From Pseudomonas sp. efr-133-TYG-5 (GTDB lineage Bacteria; Pseudomonadota; Gammaproteobacteria; Pseudomonadales; Pseudomonadaceae), in the NCBI RefSeq assembly GCF_030209175.1, contig NZ_JARVSM010000003.1:159658-223657 (forward strand): DNA of 64,000 nucleotides. Reading direction: 5' to 3'. Each line of letters begins with the position of its first letter. The stretch's first letter is position 1. The position numbers and the translations under genes are program-made. Positions 49,411 through 59,149 of this stretch are shown in pieces. Under the pieces are notes generated by a model. It saw only the letters and a list, made by a program, of their open reading frames with translations, made no database searches and had not been told where the DNA came from.

Positions 49411-49497
49411 GTGGGAGCGAGTCTGCTCGCCAATTCGGTGGCTTATGCAACAAAGAGGCGTCTGTCACGGCCTCTTCGCGAACAGGCTCGCGCCCCC
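49411..49497. repeat. REP-like doublet (diverged)
   Basis: GTGGGAGCGAGTCTGCTCGC and GCGAACAGGCTCGCGCCC face each other. They differ from the perfect pair at 48967 by a few changes. They lie between tusA and rlmM. Confidence 0.8.
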
Positions 49498-49513
49498 AGG
49501 GTTTTGCAGTGTG

Positions 49514-50587
49514 TCAGCGCGATTTGGGCTTCCTGGTGTCGTGACGGCGCAAATGGCAGGTCACTTCCTCGCGGTCGTGATACAGCTGCTTGCATCCGAT
49601 ATCGACCTTGATCCCGCGCGCCTTGAAACCGTCGGCGATGCGCTCGAGCAAGCGTTTCACCTCGGCGTAACGCTGCTTCATCGGCAACTTGAGGTTGACC
49701 ACCGCTTCGCGGCAATGGCCCTCGCCGATCCATTCCTCGAGCATCGCCGCGTTACGCGCCGGTTTCTCGACGATGTCGCAGACCATCCAGTCCACCGGTT
49801 GCTTGGGCTTGAAGGTGAAACCGTCAGCCATCAAGTGCTGCACCAGACCGGTGTCCATCAGGCTTTCGGCCATCGGCCCGTTGTCGATGGCCGTCACCAG
49901 CATGCCGCGGTTGACCAGTTGCCAGGTCCAGCCACCCGGTGCGGCGCCGAGGTCGACACCGGTCATGTCGCTGTGCAGACGCTCGTCCCACTGATCGCGC
50001 GGAATGAAGTGGTGCCAGGCTTCCTCGAGCTTGAGGGTGGAACGGCTCGGCGCCTCGCGGGGGAACTTCAGGCGCGGAATGCCCATCGGCCACATCGCCG
50101 AATTACCGGCATCGGCCAGGCCGAGAAACACTTCACGACCGCTCTTGAAGGTCAGCAGCAGACGCGGCTTGCTCGCGTCATCCACCAGTTTGCCGGCCGC
50201 GGTCAGGGCCTTGCGCAGCGGACCTTCGAATTTCTTGCAGAAGTTCGACAGCTCTTTGCCATCGTTGGTGTCGACGACTTCCAGCCACAGGCTGCCGCAC
50301 AGCGGAAATTCGGCCATGTGGGCAAGAATCACGCTGATGCGGTCGGTTTCCGGCAGATCGATGAACAAGCCACGCGCCCATTGGCGCGGGAAGATCAGCT
50401 CGGCGAATCGCTGGCCGCGCATCAGGCGCTCGGCGCCGTCGGCTTCGCTGCAGACAAACTCGGCGCACGCGGTGGCCGGTTTGGCCTTGGCGTAACCGGC
50501 CACGTTCAGTTGGGCGGCGAGGTCGGAAATCTCGGAGCAGACTTCGCCTTCGAAGCCCGGCCGGCAATGCATGAATAGGGTGTTCAT
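49514..50587 (-). CDS. rlmM: 23S rRNA 2'-O-ribose C2498 methyltransferase RlmM
   Basis: An S-adenosylmethionine-dependent methyltransferase of 357 residues. An N-terminal THUMP-type domain is followed by a Rossmann fold with the SAM motif GVDLGAAPGGWTWQLV and the catalytic K-D-K-E tetrad of the RrmJ type, of which VDWMVCDIVEKPAR and AVVNLKLPMKQR are visible. The start MNTLFMHCRPGFEGE has AGGAG upstream. Confidence 0.95.
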   Translation of the reverse strand: MNTLFMHCRPGFEGEVCSEISDLAAQLNVAGYAKAKPATACAEFVCSEADGAERLMRGQRFAELIFPRQWARGLFIDLPETDRISVILAHMAEFPLCGSLWLEVVDTNDGKELSNFCKKFEGPLRKALTAAGKLVDDASKPRLLLTFKSGREVFLGLADAGNSAMWPMGIPRLKFPREAPSRSTLKLEEAWHHFIPRDQWDERLHSDMTGVDLGAAPGGWTWQLVNRGMLVTAIDNGPMAESLMDTGLVQHLMADGFTFKPKQPVDWMVCDIVEKPARNAAMLEEWIGEGHCREAVVNLKLPMKQRYAEVKRLLERIADGFKARGIKVDIGCKQLYHDREEVTCHLRRHDTRKPKSR

Positions 50588-50808
50588 TCTTACTCCTGGG
50601 CAGAGGGCGGACATTCGGCCCCTGCGCGATGCCCAGGCTTGCGTTGAAGCAAAGCCTGTCACGAAAACCGGCGCATGATAGCCGATGTCGGAACCTTGGT
50701 TCCGCTCATAGAGTCCAGTTATTAGCCAGCTACCTAAAACAGGGCTAGGTTTAAAGCTCTATTCGTCCCCTCAATCCGTAGCCGTGCGGATTCAAAGGAG
50801 TGATCGTA

Positions 50809-53550
50809 ATGCCGTCCCTCGATAGTCTGAAGTCCCTCAAAACGCTGCAAATCGACGCCAGGACCTACCATTATTTCAGCCTGCCGGAAGCCGCCAAGAC
50901 CTTGGGCGATCTCGACAAGCTGCCGATGTCATTGAAAGTTCTGCTGGAAAACCTGCTGCGCTGGGAAGACGAAAAAACCGTCACCGGCGCCGACCTCAAG
51001 GCGCTGGCCGCGTGGCTCAAGGAGCGCCGCTCCGATCGTGAAATTCAATACCGCCCTGCCCGTGTCTTGATGCAGGACTTTACCGGCGTACCGGCCGTGG
51101 TCGACCTTGCCGCCATGCGCGCCGCCATGGCCAAGGCCGGCGGCGATCCGCAACGCATCAACCCGCTGTCACCGGTCGACCTGGTGATCGACCACTCGGT
51201 GATGGTCGACAAGTTCGCCACTGCCAGCGCTTTCGAGCAGAACGTCGACATCGAAATGCAGCGCAACGGCGAACGCTATGCCTTCCTGCGCTGGGGCCAG
51301 AGTGCCTTCGACAACTTCAGCGTGGTGCCGCCGGGCACCGGGATCTGCCACCAAGTCAACCTCGAATACCTCGGCCGCACGGTATGGACCAAGGAGGAAG
51401 ACGGCCGCACCTACGCGTTCCCCGACACCCTGGTCGGCACCGACTCCCACACCACCATGATCAACGGCCTCGGCGTGCTCGGCTGGGGCGTCGGCGGCAT
51501 CGAGGCTGAGGCAGCGATGCTCGGGCAACCAGTGTCGATGCTGATTCCGGAAGTGATCGGCTTCAAACTGACCGGCAAACTCAAGGAAGGCATCACCGCC
51601 ACCGACCTGGTGCTGACCGTGACCCAGATGCTGCGCAAAAAAGGCGTGGTCGGCAAATTCGTCGAATTCTACGGTGACGGCCTCGCCGACCTGCCGCTGG
51701 CGGATCGCGCAACCATCGCCAACATGGCCCCGGAATACGGCGCAACGTGCGGCTTCTTCCCGGTCGATGAAGTGACACTGGAATACCTGCGCCTGTCCGG
51801 GCGCCCGGACGAGACGGTAAAACTGGTCGAGGCCTACACCAAGGCTCAGGGCCTGTGGCGCCTGCCTGGTCAGGAACCGGTGTTCACCGACAGCCTGGCG
51901 CTGGATATGGGCAGCGTCGAAGCCAGTCTCGCCGGGCCGAAACGCCCGCAGGACCGGGTCTCGCTGCCGAACGTGGCGCAAGCCTTCAGTGACTTCATGG
52001 ATCTGCAATTCAAGCCGACCAGCAAGGACGAGGGCCGCCTTGAAAGCGAAGGTGGCGGCGGCGTGGCGGTCGGCAACGCCGATCTGGTCGGCGAAACCGA
52101 TTACGAGGCCGACGGCCACACCTATCGTCTGAAAAACGGCGCCGTGGTGATTGCCGCAATCACCTCGTGCACCAACACCTCCAACCCGAGCGTAATGATG
52201 GCCGCCGGCCTGCTGGCGAAAAAAGCCGTGGAAAAGGGCCTGACGCGCAAGCCGTGGGTGAAAAGCTCGCTGGCCCCCGGTTCGAAAGTGGTAACCGACT
52301 ACTACAAGGCTGCCGGCCTGACGCAATACCTCGACCAACTCGGGTTTTCGCTGGTCGGCTACGGCTGCACCACGTGCATCGGCAACTCCGGGCCGCTGCC
52401 GGAGCCGATTGAAAAAGCCATTCAGAAAGCCGACCTCACCGTCGCTTCGGTGTTGTCCGGCAACCGCAACTTCGAAGGCCGCGTGCACCCGCTGGTGAAA
52501 ACCAACTGGCTGGCCTCGCCGCCGCTGGTGGTCGCCTACGCACTGGCCGGCAGCGTGCGCGCCGATATCAGCAGCGAACCGCTGGGCAACGATCGACAAG
52601 GTAATCCGGTGTACTTGCGCGACATCTGGCCGTCGAGCAAAGAGATTGCCGAGGCGGTGAATCAGGTCAACACCGCGATGTTCCACAAGGAATACGCCGA
52701 GGTGTTTGCCGGGGACGAACAATGGCAAGCCATCGAAGTGCCGCAAGCGGCGACGTACGTGTGGCAGGACGACTCGACCTACATCCAGCACCCGCCGTTC
52801 TTCGACGACATCAGCGGCCCCCTGCCAGAGATCAGGGATGTCCAAGGCGCACGGGTGCTGGCCCTGCTCGGCGATTCGGTAACCACCGACCACATCTCCC
52901 CGGCCGGCAACATCAAGGTCGACAGCCCGGCCGGCCGCTATCTGCAAGAAAAAGGCGTCGAGCCACGGGACTTCAACTCCTATGGCTCACGCCGGGGCAA
53001 TCATGAAGTGATGATGCGCGGGACCTTCGCCAACATTCGCATCCGCAACGAAATGCTCGGCGGTGAAGAAGGCGGCAACACGATTTACATTCCCACCGGG
53101 GAGAAACTGCCGATCTACGATGCGGCCATGCGCTATCAGGCATCGGGCACGCCGCTGGTGGTGATTGCCGGACAGGAATACGGCACCGGCTCCAGCCGCG
53201 ACTGGGCGGCCAAGGGCACCAATCTGCTCGGTGTGAAAGCAGTGATCGCGGAAAGCTTCGAACGGATCCACCGCTCCAACCTGGTGGGCATGGGCGTGCT
53301 GCCGCTGCAGTTCAAGCTCGACCAGAACCGCAAAAGCCTCAACCTCATTGGCAAGGAAACCCTGGATATCCAGGGCCTCAGCGGCGTCGAGCTGACACCG
53401 CGGATGAACCTGGCCCTGGTGATTACCCGGGAGGACGGACGCCAGGAGAAAATCGAGGTGCTGTGCCGCATCGATACCTTGAACGAGGTCGAGTACTTCA
53501 AGTCGGGCGGGATTCTGCATTACGTGTTGCGGCAGTTGATCGCCTCCTGA
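50809..53550 (+). CDS. acnA: Aconitate hydratase A
   Basis: Interconverts citrate and isocitrate in the TCA cycle. The 913-residue AcnA/IRP-type enzyme has the [4Fe-4S] cysteines in [12 protein letters not shown] and [16 protein letters not shown], and the swivel domain with [16 protein letters not shown] and [14 protein letters not shown]. The start at MPSLDSLK follows AAAGGAG at eight bases; a GTG nine bases upstream is inside that spacing. Nothing in the promoter region shows its control, although a GGAACC/GGTTCC palindrome lies at 50691-50704. Confidence 0.96.
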   Translation: MPSLDSLKSLKTLQIDARTYHYFSLPEAAKTLGDLDKLPMSLKVLLENLLRWEDEKTVTGADLKALAAWLKERRSDREIQYRPARVLMQDFTGVPAVVDLAAMRAAMAKAGGDPQRINPLSPVDLVIDHSVMVDKFATASAFEQNVDIEMQRNGERYAFLRWGQSAFDNFSVVPPGTGICHQVNLEYLGRTVWTKEEDGRTYAFPDTLVGTDSHTTMINGLGVLGWGVGGIEAEAAMLGQPVSMLIPEVIGFKLTGKLKEGITATDLVLTVTQMLRKKGVVGKFVEFYGDGLADLPLADRATIANMAPEYGATCGFFPVDEVTLEYLRLSGRPDETVKLVEAYTKAQGLWRLPGQEPVFTDSLALDMGSVEASLAGPKRPQDRVSLPNVAQAFSDFMDLQFKPTSKDEGRLESEGGGGVAVGNADLVGETDYEADGHTYRLKNGAVVIAAITSCTNTSNPSVMMAAGLLAKKAVEKGLTRKPWVKSSLAPGSKVVTDYYKAAGLTQYLDQLGFSLVGYGCTTCIGNSGPLPEPIEKAIQKADLTVASVLSGNRNFEGRVHPLVKTNWLASPPLVVAYALAGSVRADISSEPLGNDRQGNPVYLRDIWPSSKEIAEAVNQVNTAMFHKEYAEVFAGDEQWQAIEVPQAATYVWQDDSTYIQHPPFFDDISGPLPEIRDVQGARVLALLGDSVTTDHISPAGNIKVDSPAGRYLQEKGVEPRDFNSYGSRRGNHEVMMRGTFANIRIRNEMLGGEEGGNTIYIPTGEKLPIYDAAMRYQASGTPLVVIAGQEYGTGSSRDWAAKGTNLLGVKAVIAESFERIHRSNLVGMGVLPLQFKLDQNRKSLNLIGKETLDIQGLSGVELTPRMNLALVITREDGRQEKIEVLCRIDTLNEVEYFKSGGILHYVLRQLIAS

Positions 53551-53871
53551 AACCGCCCCTGTGGCCGTTGCCGCGGCTGTGATCCAGAGCAGGATCGCGG
53601 TCTGCGGCACTTGCCGCCGAAGGCCCAGGTGATCTCGGTTTTCTGCAGGCGAAAAAAAACCCGCCGAAGCGGGTTTTTCCCAAGACCATTATCGACTCCC
53701 TGTCGGCAGCGATCCTTGCATATGGTCGATCATCCGTGATCCTGAAACACTCCCTGTGCTTCAGTTGATGTGGCTAGATTACGCTGTGGATCCAATCGGC
53801 AATAGTCGACATAGCTACCACGGCGTGTAAGACATTCGCCATTGCGACCCTTCCGAAAACCCTTAGACGTG
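53551..53871. other. Region between acnA and the APH-like gene
   Basis: About 320 bases. It holds the acnA terminator; the rest (53690-53870) shows no gene, repeat or regulatory site that I can support. Confidence 0.5.
53652..53678 (+). terminator. Intrinsic terminator of acnA
   Basis: AAAACCCGC-CGAA-GCGGGTTTTT hairpin, about 100 bases past the stop. Confidence 0.9.
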
Positions 53872-54687
53872 TCAGGCATCCAGCGCAGCGGCCGCCAGTT
53901 GCGCGACTTGCAGTTGCCCGGCGGCGGCCGTCTGCTGGTCATCTTCGAGAAACCACGCGGCCGAGAGCCCGGCGAACGCCAGCACCCATTGCAACAGACG
54001 TCGACGCTCCAGCCGCGCCGCCTCGGCGATGACTTCGACCTGTCGATGAAAGCGTTGCGGATCACTGGCCGTTGGCAGTTCCGGGTTGCAGATCAGGTTG
54101 GCGTAGTCGTAACCTCGCTCGCCGCGCACCCGTTTGGGGTCGATGGCCAGCCAGCCACGCGAGCCGAAATCGAGGACATTATCGTGGTGCATGTCGCCGT
54201 GCAGCACGACGACATCCTGCGGCTCGGCGAGCAAGGCTTCGGCGGTGTACAAGCTGCGTGCGTATGCGCCGCCCTGCGCGCTGGCGGCCTCGCGCAACGA
54301 GGCGAACCATGGCCCCAGCTCCACCAGCGGCGGTGGTGGCGTCGGCCGCGGCGCATGCAACCGCGCCAGCGCCGCGCACAGAATCCGGCTGGCCGTGTCG
54401 TCCGCGCCCGTCAGGGCCATGTGCCGCAACGAGCGCCGGCCCATGGCGCGCTCCAGCAGCAGAGCGTCGCCGTGATGGGCCAGCACCCGGGCCGCCCCGT
54501 CGCCGTCCCACCAGGTCATCAACAGACTGCCGTACTTCTCCTCGGCGTCCAGCGCCACCTTGAGCATTGCCGGCGTGGCGCCCTGACGCACCGGCAACAA
54601 GCGGCTGCCCGGGGTAATGATCGATGTGCCATCCGCAACCAGTGCCCAGCGTTGCAGCCACGGCGCAAACAGCTCGAGCTCAGCCAT
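53872..54687 (-). CDS. Aminoglycoside/hydroxyurea kinase-like protein (APH(6) type)
   Basis: A 271-residue small-molecule kinase fold. The catalytic loop VVLHGDMHHDNVLDF (HGD...N) and the metal-binding WLAIDPKRVRGERGYDYANL are complete, and the N-terminal lobe has PAMLKVALDAEEKYGS. The closest family I recall is that of streptomycin 6-kinases, many of which act on other, unknown alcohols. It overlaps the SRPBCC gene upstream by eight bases, so both are read together. Drug resistance should not be assumed. Confidence 0.8.
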   Translation of the reverse strand: MAELELFAPWLQRWALVADGTSIITPGSRLLPVRQGATPAMLKVALDAEEKYGSLLMTWWDGDGAARVLAHHGDALLLERAMGRRSLRHMALTGADDTASRILCAALARLHAPRPTPPPPLVELGPWFASLREAASAQGGAYARSLYTAEALLAEPQDVVVLHGDMHHDNVLDFGSRGWLAIDPKRVRGERGYDYANLICNPELPTASDPQRFHRQVEVIAEAARLERRRLLQWVLAFAGLSAAWFLEDDQQTAAAGQLQVAQLAAAALDA

Positions 54688-55168
54688 CCTCGCGTTCGCG
54701 GGCGCGGTCGCTTTCGGCGAGGAAGTGTTCGAGGCGGTTCAACTGCTCCTCCCAGCCACGACTGTCCATGTAGTACGCCTCCTTCTGACGCACATCGGGG
54801 ATATGCGCAAAGCCGGATTCGGAGACCTTCAGCAGCGTGCCGTCTTCGAAGTCCTGCAGCTCGAAGCGCACCAGCGTGGTCGGCTCCTGGGAATAGTCGA
54901 TCTTGGGGTTCACCGCGTAGGGGTGCCAGCGGAAAGAGAACAGCTGCTGCGGCTCGACCCGCTCCACCAGCACGTTCCACAACACATGTTCATAACCGGG
55001 ATACGTGACCTGCCCCTGCGTCCATTCACCGGCAATAAACCGCCGCCCTTCCAGCGCAACGCCAAACCACTGGCCGAACGCCTCGGCATCGACCAGGGCG
55101 CGCCAGACATGCGAACGCGGCGATTTGAGCTTGATTTTACGTTCAAAGCTGTTGGGTACTGGTTTCAT
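54680..55168 (-). CDS. SRPBCC/AHSA1-family protein
   Basis: A 162-residue START-like fold of the Aha1 family: FERKIKLKSPRSHVWRALVDAEAFGQWFG, the central PQQLFSFRWHP and the C-terminal GWEEQLNRLEHFLA helix. Such proteins bind small hydrophobic ligands; many are toxin- or stress-related regulators without a known ligand. It heads a two-gene operon with the kinase-like gene and is divergent from the ADP-ribosylglycohydrolase gene. No ArsR regulator, often found next to such genes, is present. Confidence 0.85.
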   Translation of the reverse strand: MKPVPNSFERKIKLKSPRSHVWRALVDAEAFGQWFGVALEGRRFIAGEWTQGQVTYPGYEHVLWNVLVERVEPQQLFSFRWHPYAVNPKIDYSQEPTTLVRFELQDFEDGTLLKVSESGFAHIPDVRQKEAYYMDSRGWEEQLNRLEHFLAESDRAREREDG

Positions 55169-55365
55169 ACGTCACCTCCTGTTTTGAACAGTAGGCTTGT
55201 ATGACCACATGTCCAACCTGAAGTTGTATCAAGGGGCTGCCCGGTCGCTGTCGGTGGAGAAACATTCAGCGGCATTTGCGCACGCCATCCGGTCAGATTG
55301 CGCTCAAATCCGGGTGCCGGAACTGCTAACGTTTGCAGCAACCTGAACGAGACAAGGACGTAGTC

Positions 55366-56295
55366 ATGCAACCCAGCCCCCTCGACCGTTATCGCGGCGC
55401 CCTGCTCGGCCTGGCCTGTGGCGATGCCGTTGGCACCACGGTGGAGTTCCAGCCACGCGGCTCCTTCGCGCCATTGACCAACATGGTCGGTGGCGGGCCT
55501 TTCCGCCTCAAACCCGGGCAGTGGACCGACGACACCTCGATGGCGCTGTGCCTGGCCGAAAGCCTGCTGAGCAAGAACGGCTTCGACGCCGCCGACCAGA
55601 TGGGCCGCTACCTGAACTGGTGGCAATGGGGCTACCTGAGTTCGACCGGGGAGTGCTTCGACATCGGCATGACGGTCAGCCAGGCGCTGGCCCGATACCA
55701 GGCCAGCGGTCAGCCCTTCGCCGGCTCGACCGATCCCTTCACTGCCGGGAACGGTTCGCTGATGCGCCTGGTGCCGGTCGTGCTGTTTTACTTTCCCGAT
55801 TTCCAGCACATCGTGCGGTTCGCCGCGGACAGCTCACGCACGACCCACGCGGCGCCGGAAGCGATCGAGTGTTGTCAGTTATTCGCCGAACTGCTCGGCA
55901 AGGCGTTGCAAGGTACGGCGAAAACCGATCTGCGCAGCCTGACGCCAACATCATTCAGCCAACCCAAGGTTGCTGCACTGGCCCGCGGCGATTATCTCGA
56001 CAAGCCGCTGGGCAGTATTCGCGGCAGCGGCTACTGCGTTGCATCACTGGAGGCGGCGCTCTGGTGCTTCCAGCACACCGACAGCTTTGCCGAGGCCGTC
56101 CTGCAAGCCGCCAACCTGGGCGACGACGCCGACACGACGGCCGCCATCGTCGGGCAGTTGGCCGGTGCCCACTACGGCGTGCAGGCGATCCCGGGCGACT
56201 GGCTGAGCAAACTGCACATCGGCGAAGAAATTGCTGCCACCGCGCAACAGCTGTTCAACGCCGCGAGCCTGCGCAAACCTCACGGGCCCGATTGA
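55366..56295 (+). CDS. ADP-ribosylglycohydrolase family protein (DraG-like)
   Basis: A 309-residue protein of the DraG/ARH family, which removes ADP-ribose from proteins or related targets. The N-terminal DRYRGALLGLACGDAVG, the metal-binding WTDDTSMALCLAES and the C-terminal LGDDADTTAAIVGQLAGAHYG are complete, so two Mg ions could be bound. The start has AAGGA upstream. No ADP-ribosyltransferase or nif gene lies nearby, so the target is unknown. Confidence 0.9.
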   Translation: MQPSPLDRYRGALLGLACGDAVGTTVEFQPRGSFAPLTNMVGGGPFRLKPGQWTDDTSMALCLAESLLSKNGFDAADQMGRYLNWWQWGYLSSTGECFDIGMTVSQALARYQASGQPFAGSTDPFTAGNGSLMRLVPVVLFYFPDFQHIVRFAADSSRTTHAAPEAIECCQLFAELLGKALQGTAKTDLRSLTPTSFSQPKVAALARGDYLDKPLGSIRGSGYCVASLEAALWCFQHTDSFAEAVLQAANLGDDADTTAAIVGQLAGAHYGVQAIPGDWLSKLHIGEEIAATAQQLFNAASLRKPHGPD

Positions 56296-56341
56296 GTCGC
56301 TACACTGGCCGAGACTTTCCCTTATCACAGCGAGAACGCCC

Positions 56342-56746
56342 ATGCCCTTACGCCTGTTGCTGGCCCTGACGCCATTGCTCTTTACCACCTTCGCCCACGC
56401 CGCCACCGACTGCGCCAATGCCAGCGATCAGGCGACGATGAACCAATGTGCTGGCCAGGCAAGCAAGGCAGCGGACAAGGCGTTGAACACGGTGTATCAG
56501 CAGATCAACGGGCGTTTGCAGGACAACCCCGACAGCAAGAAACTGCTGGTAGGCGCGCAGCGGGCGTGGATCGGATTTCGCGATGCCGAGTGCAAGTTTG
56601 CCGCGTCCGGGGTGGCGGGCGGCAGCATGTACCCGATGATCTACAGCACGTGCATCACGCGGGTGACCAAGGCTCGGGTCGAAGCGCTCAAGGAGTACTT
56701 GAAGTGTGAGGAAGGCGATGTGGGTTGCCCGGTGCCCGGGGCCTGA
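56342..56746 (+). CDS. LprI/DUF1311-family secreted protein
   Basis: A 134-residue protein with signal peptide 1-20 (FAHA|AT) and the DUF1311 pattern of paired cysteines: DCANASDQATMNQCAG, AWIGFRDAECKF, STCITRVTKARVEALKEYL. LprI of Mycobacterium inhibits lysozyme, but most relatives have no tested function. A further CEEGDVGC tail may add a disulfide. It lies 46 bases after the hydrolase gene on the same strand. Confidence 0.85.
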   Translation: MPLRLLLALTPLLFTTFAHAATDCANASDQATMNQCAGQASKAADKALNTVYQQINGRLQDNPDSKKLLVGAQRAWIGFRDAECKFAASGVAGGSMYPMIYSTCITRVTKARVEALKEYLKCEEGDVGCPVPGA

Positions 56747-56856
56747 TGCTTACGGCTCGCGCGAAGTTTTCAGCACCGATGTTGGCGCCGGCCTGCACAC
56801 ACAACCTGCAGGCGCTGGCAGGCCAGCGCTGACCGGCCTGCCAGATCAAAGCAGAC

Positions 56857-57882
56857 TCAGACCTGCCACACCTCGGCATCGACAAAAAACGCCCGGGCAT
56901 TGTCCTCCAGACTTTCGAGGTGATACCCGCCCTCCTGCACGATCAGGCACGGCAGCCGCAGGCTGCGGATCCGTTCGCCGAGCTGCGTGAATCCTTCGCG
57001 GGTCACCGCCACTTTGCTCTGCGGGTCCAGGTGGTAAATATCGAAACCCAACGACAGCACCAGGACCTCGGCACCGAAGTCACGCACCGCCGCCAGCGCC
57101 ACGTCCAACTGCCCGAGGAAATCCGCTTCACTTGCACCGTGCGCCATCGGCAGATTGAGATTGAACCCCTCTCCCGCGCCATGACCGCGCTCGTCGGCAA
57201 ACCCGGCCACACCGGGATAGAAGTTGGTCGGATCGCCATGCACCGAGACATACAGCACGTCATCGCGGTCATAGAAAATTTCCTGGATGCCCTGGCCGTG
57301 GTGCATGTCGGTGTCGAGCAGCGCGACCTTGCCGAACCTGCCGCGCAGCACCTGCGCGGCCACCGCGGCGTTGTTCACGTAGCAGAAACCACCCGCCGCC
57401 TCTGCGCGGGCATGGTGTCCCGGCGGACGACACAGCGCGTACGCCGCCGACTCGCCATCGAGCAGCGCCTGCGCCCCGGCCACTGCGCTCTGCGCCGACC
57501 AATAGGCCGAACGCCAGGTCTGCTCGCCAACCGGGCAACTGCCGTCCGCCAGATAGCGCGCAGCCTGGGCGAGAATGCCGCGCAGGGCGTTCGGTTCGCG
57601 GACGAAGATGTTCGACATGACCTCGTCGCCCCAGTCTTCGGGAATGTCTTTCCAGCGCGCGTGGGCTTGCTCGAGGAAGCTCAGGTACGGTGCGCCATGC
57701 ACCGCCAGCAGCGGCGCGAGACCGGCATCGTCCGGTTGTTCGACGCTGAAGCCCAGGCTGTGCGCAGCCTGCACCAGACGCTGCGCGCGCTCGGGGACTT
57801 CCTGCGGCGTGCGCATCTGGCCACGGGAGTAATAGCTGCGTGGATGATGAAGCAATTGTTCGGGGTGGAAAAAACTGCGCAT
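56857..57882 (-). CDS. Histone-deacetylase-fold amidohydrolase (acetylpolyamine amidohydrolase-like)
   Basis: A 341-residue zinc deacetylase of the HDAC/APAH family. The charge-relay histidines (CRPPGHHARAEAAGGFCY), the zinc ligands Asp and His in LLDTDMHHGQGIQE and Asp in LSLGFDIYHLDP, and the transition-state Tyr in QEGGYHLE are all present. Related Pseudomonas enzymes deacetylate acetylputrescine or acetylcadaverine. It is the last of three genes after the permease and the carbamoylase, three bases from the latter, which suggests N-acyl amine or amide catabolism. Confidence 0.88.
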   Translation of the reverse strand: MRSFFHPEQLLHHPRSYYSRGQMRTPQEVPERAQRLVQAAHSLGFSVEQPDDAGLAPLLAVHGAPYLSFLEQAHARWKDIPEDWGDEVMSNIFVREPNALRGILAQAARYLADGSCPVGEQTWRSAYWSAQSAVAGAQALLDGESAAYALCRPPGHHARAEAAGGFCYVNNAAVAAQVLRGRFGKVALLDTDMHHGQGIQEIFYDRDDVLYVSVHGDPTNFYPGVAGFADERGHGAGEGFNLNLPMAHGASEADFLGQLDVALAAVRDFGAEVLVLSLGFDIYHLDPQSKVAVTREGFTQLGERIRSLRLPCLIVQEGGYHLESLEDNARAFFVDAEVWQV

Positions 57883-57885
57883 GGT

Positions 57886-59124
57886 TCAGGCTTCCTGTTC
57901 GATACGACCGGCACGGGCCAGCACGGCATTCAGCAAAACGTCGGTACCCTGCTTCACATCTTCGGGCAATACATCCTCGGCTTCGTTATGGCTCAGACCA
58001 CCGATGCAAGGAATGAACACCATAGCGGTCGGGCAGTAGCGCGCCAGGTGAATCGCATCGTGGCCGGCACCGCTGACAATCGATTGCTGAGCGTAGCCCA
58101 GCGCATCCACCGCCTCCTGCACCGCCGCCACGCACGCGGCGTCGAATGGTGTGGCCGGGCTGATCCAGTGCGGTGTAATGGTCAACTGCAGGCCACGGCC
58201 ATCGGCGATCGCCTGCAGGCGGGCGCGCACCTGTTGTTCCATTGCCGCGATGGCATCGTCGCGGTGATGCCGCAGGTCAACGGTGAAGTTCACCAGGCCA
58301 GGGATGGTGTTGCGCGACGACTTGTTGATGCTCAGTTCGCCGACCGTGGTCAGGCCCTGCGGCGCAAAATCCGTCGCCAGCGCTTCGACGGCCTGAATCA
58401 TCCGCGCCACGCCATACAGGGCGTCCTTGCGCAGCGGCATCGGCGTGGTTCCGGCGTGGGCGGCCATGCCTTCGACCCGCAGGTCGAGCCAGCGAATCGC
58501 CTGTCCACCGCTGACCACGCCGATGCTCTTGGCATTGTCTTCGAGGATCGGCCCCTGCTCGATATGCGCCTCGAAATAGGCATCCACCGCGCCCCCCAGC
58601 GGCCGCTCGCCGGCGTAACCGCTGCGCTGCAGGGCTTCGGCCACGCTGATGCCATCCGCATCGCGTACGGCCAGTGCTGCATCCAGCGCCATGACCCCGG
58701 TGAACACCGCCGAGCCGAGCATCGCCGGGGTGAAGCGGGCACCCTCCTCGTTGGTCCACACCGCCACTTCCAGCGGTTTGCGCGTGCTGATGTTGCGCTC
58801 ATTGAGACAACGCACCACTTCCAGCCCGGCCAGCACGCCGTAGACGCCATCGAAGCGACCGCCTTCGGGCTGGGTATCGAGATGGCTGCCCATCATCACC
58901 GGTGCGGCGTCCGGATCCGTACCGGCACGGCGGGCGAACAGGTTGCCGATCGCGTCCACGCTCACGCTCATGCCCGCCTCGCGGCACCAGTGGACGAACA
59001 GTTTGCGGCCGGCCTTGTCTTCCTCGCTGAGCGCCAGGCGGCAGCTGCCACCCCGGGCGGTCGCGCCGATTTCAGCCATGGCCATCAGGCTCGCCCACAG
59101 GCGTTGGCCATTGATTTTCAACAT
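57886..59124 (-). CDS. M20-family hydantoinase/carbamoylase-type amidase
   Basis: A 412-residue Zn-dependent amidohydrolase like N-carbamoyl-L-amino-acid hydrolase, allantoate amidohydrolase and beta-ureidopropionase. Metal-binding motifs are SHLDTQPEGGRFDGVYGVL, TNEEGARFTPAML, EAHIEQGPILED and GAGHDAIHLA. The start MLKINGQRLW has AGGAG upstream. It lies between the permease (25 bases upstream) and the deacetylase (three bases downstream). The substrate cannot be read from sequence. Confidence 0.88.
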   Translation of the reverse strand: MLKINGQRLWASLMAMAEIGATARGGSCRLALSEEDKAGRKLFVHWCREAGMSVSVDAIGNLFARRAGTDPDAAPVMMGSHLDTQPEGGRFDGVYGVLAGLEVVRCLNERNISTRKPLEVAVWTNEEGARFTPAMLGSAVFTGVMALDAALAVRDADGISVAEALQRSGYAGERPLGGAVDAYFEAHIEQGPILEDNAKSIGVVSGGQAIRWLDLRVEGMAAHAGTTPMPLRKDALYGVARMIQAVEALATDFAPQGLTTVGELSINKSSRNTIPGLVNFTVDLRHHRDDAIAAMEQQVRARLQAIADGRGLQLTITPHWISPATPFDAACVAAVQEAVDALGYAQQSIVSGAGHDAIHLARYCPTAMVFIPCIGGLSHNEAEDVLPEDVKQGTDVLLNAVLARAGRIEQEA

Positions 59125-59149
59125 GAGGTGCACTCCTGAATGGGCGGAA

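Noticed and set aside
48967..49497. Repeats around tusA as a CRISPR or mobile element
   Set aside because: They are two inverted REP pairs without direct repeats, spacers of equal size or cas genes. No REP-associated transposase is encoded in the window.
50691..50704. GGAACCTTGGTTCC palindrome upstream of acnA as a regulator site
   Set aside because: It is a perfect palindrome, but it matches no operator that I know and lies about 100 bases from the start.
53872..54687. APH-like gene as an aminoglycoside resistance gene
   Set aside because: The family includes many chromosomal kinases with unknown substrates, and there is no mobile context. Resistance cannot be inferred from the motif alone.
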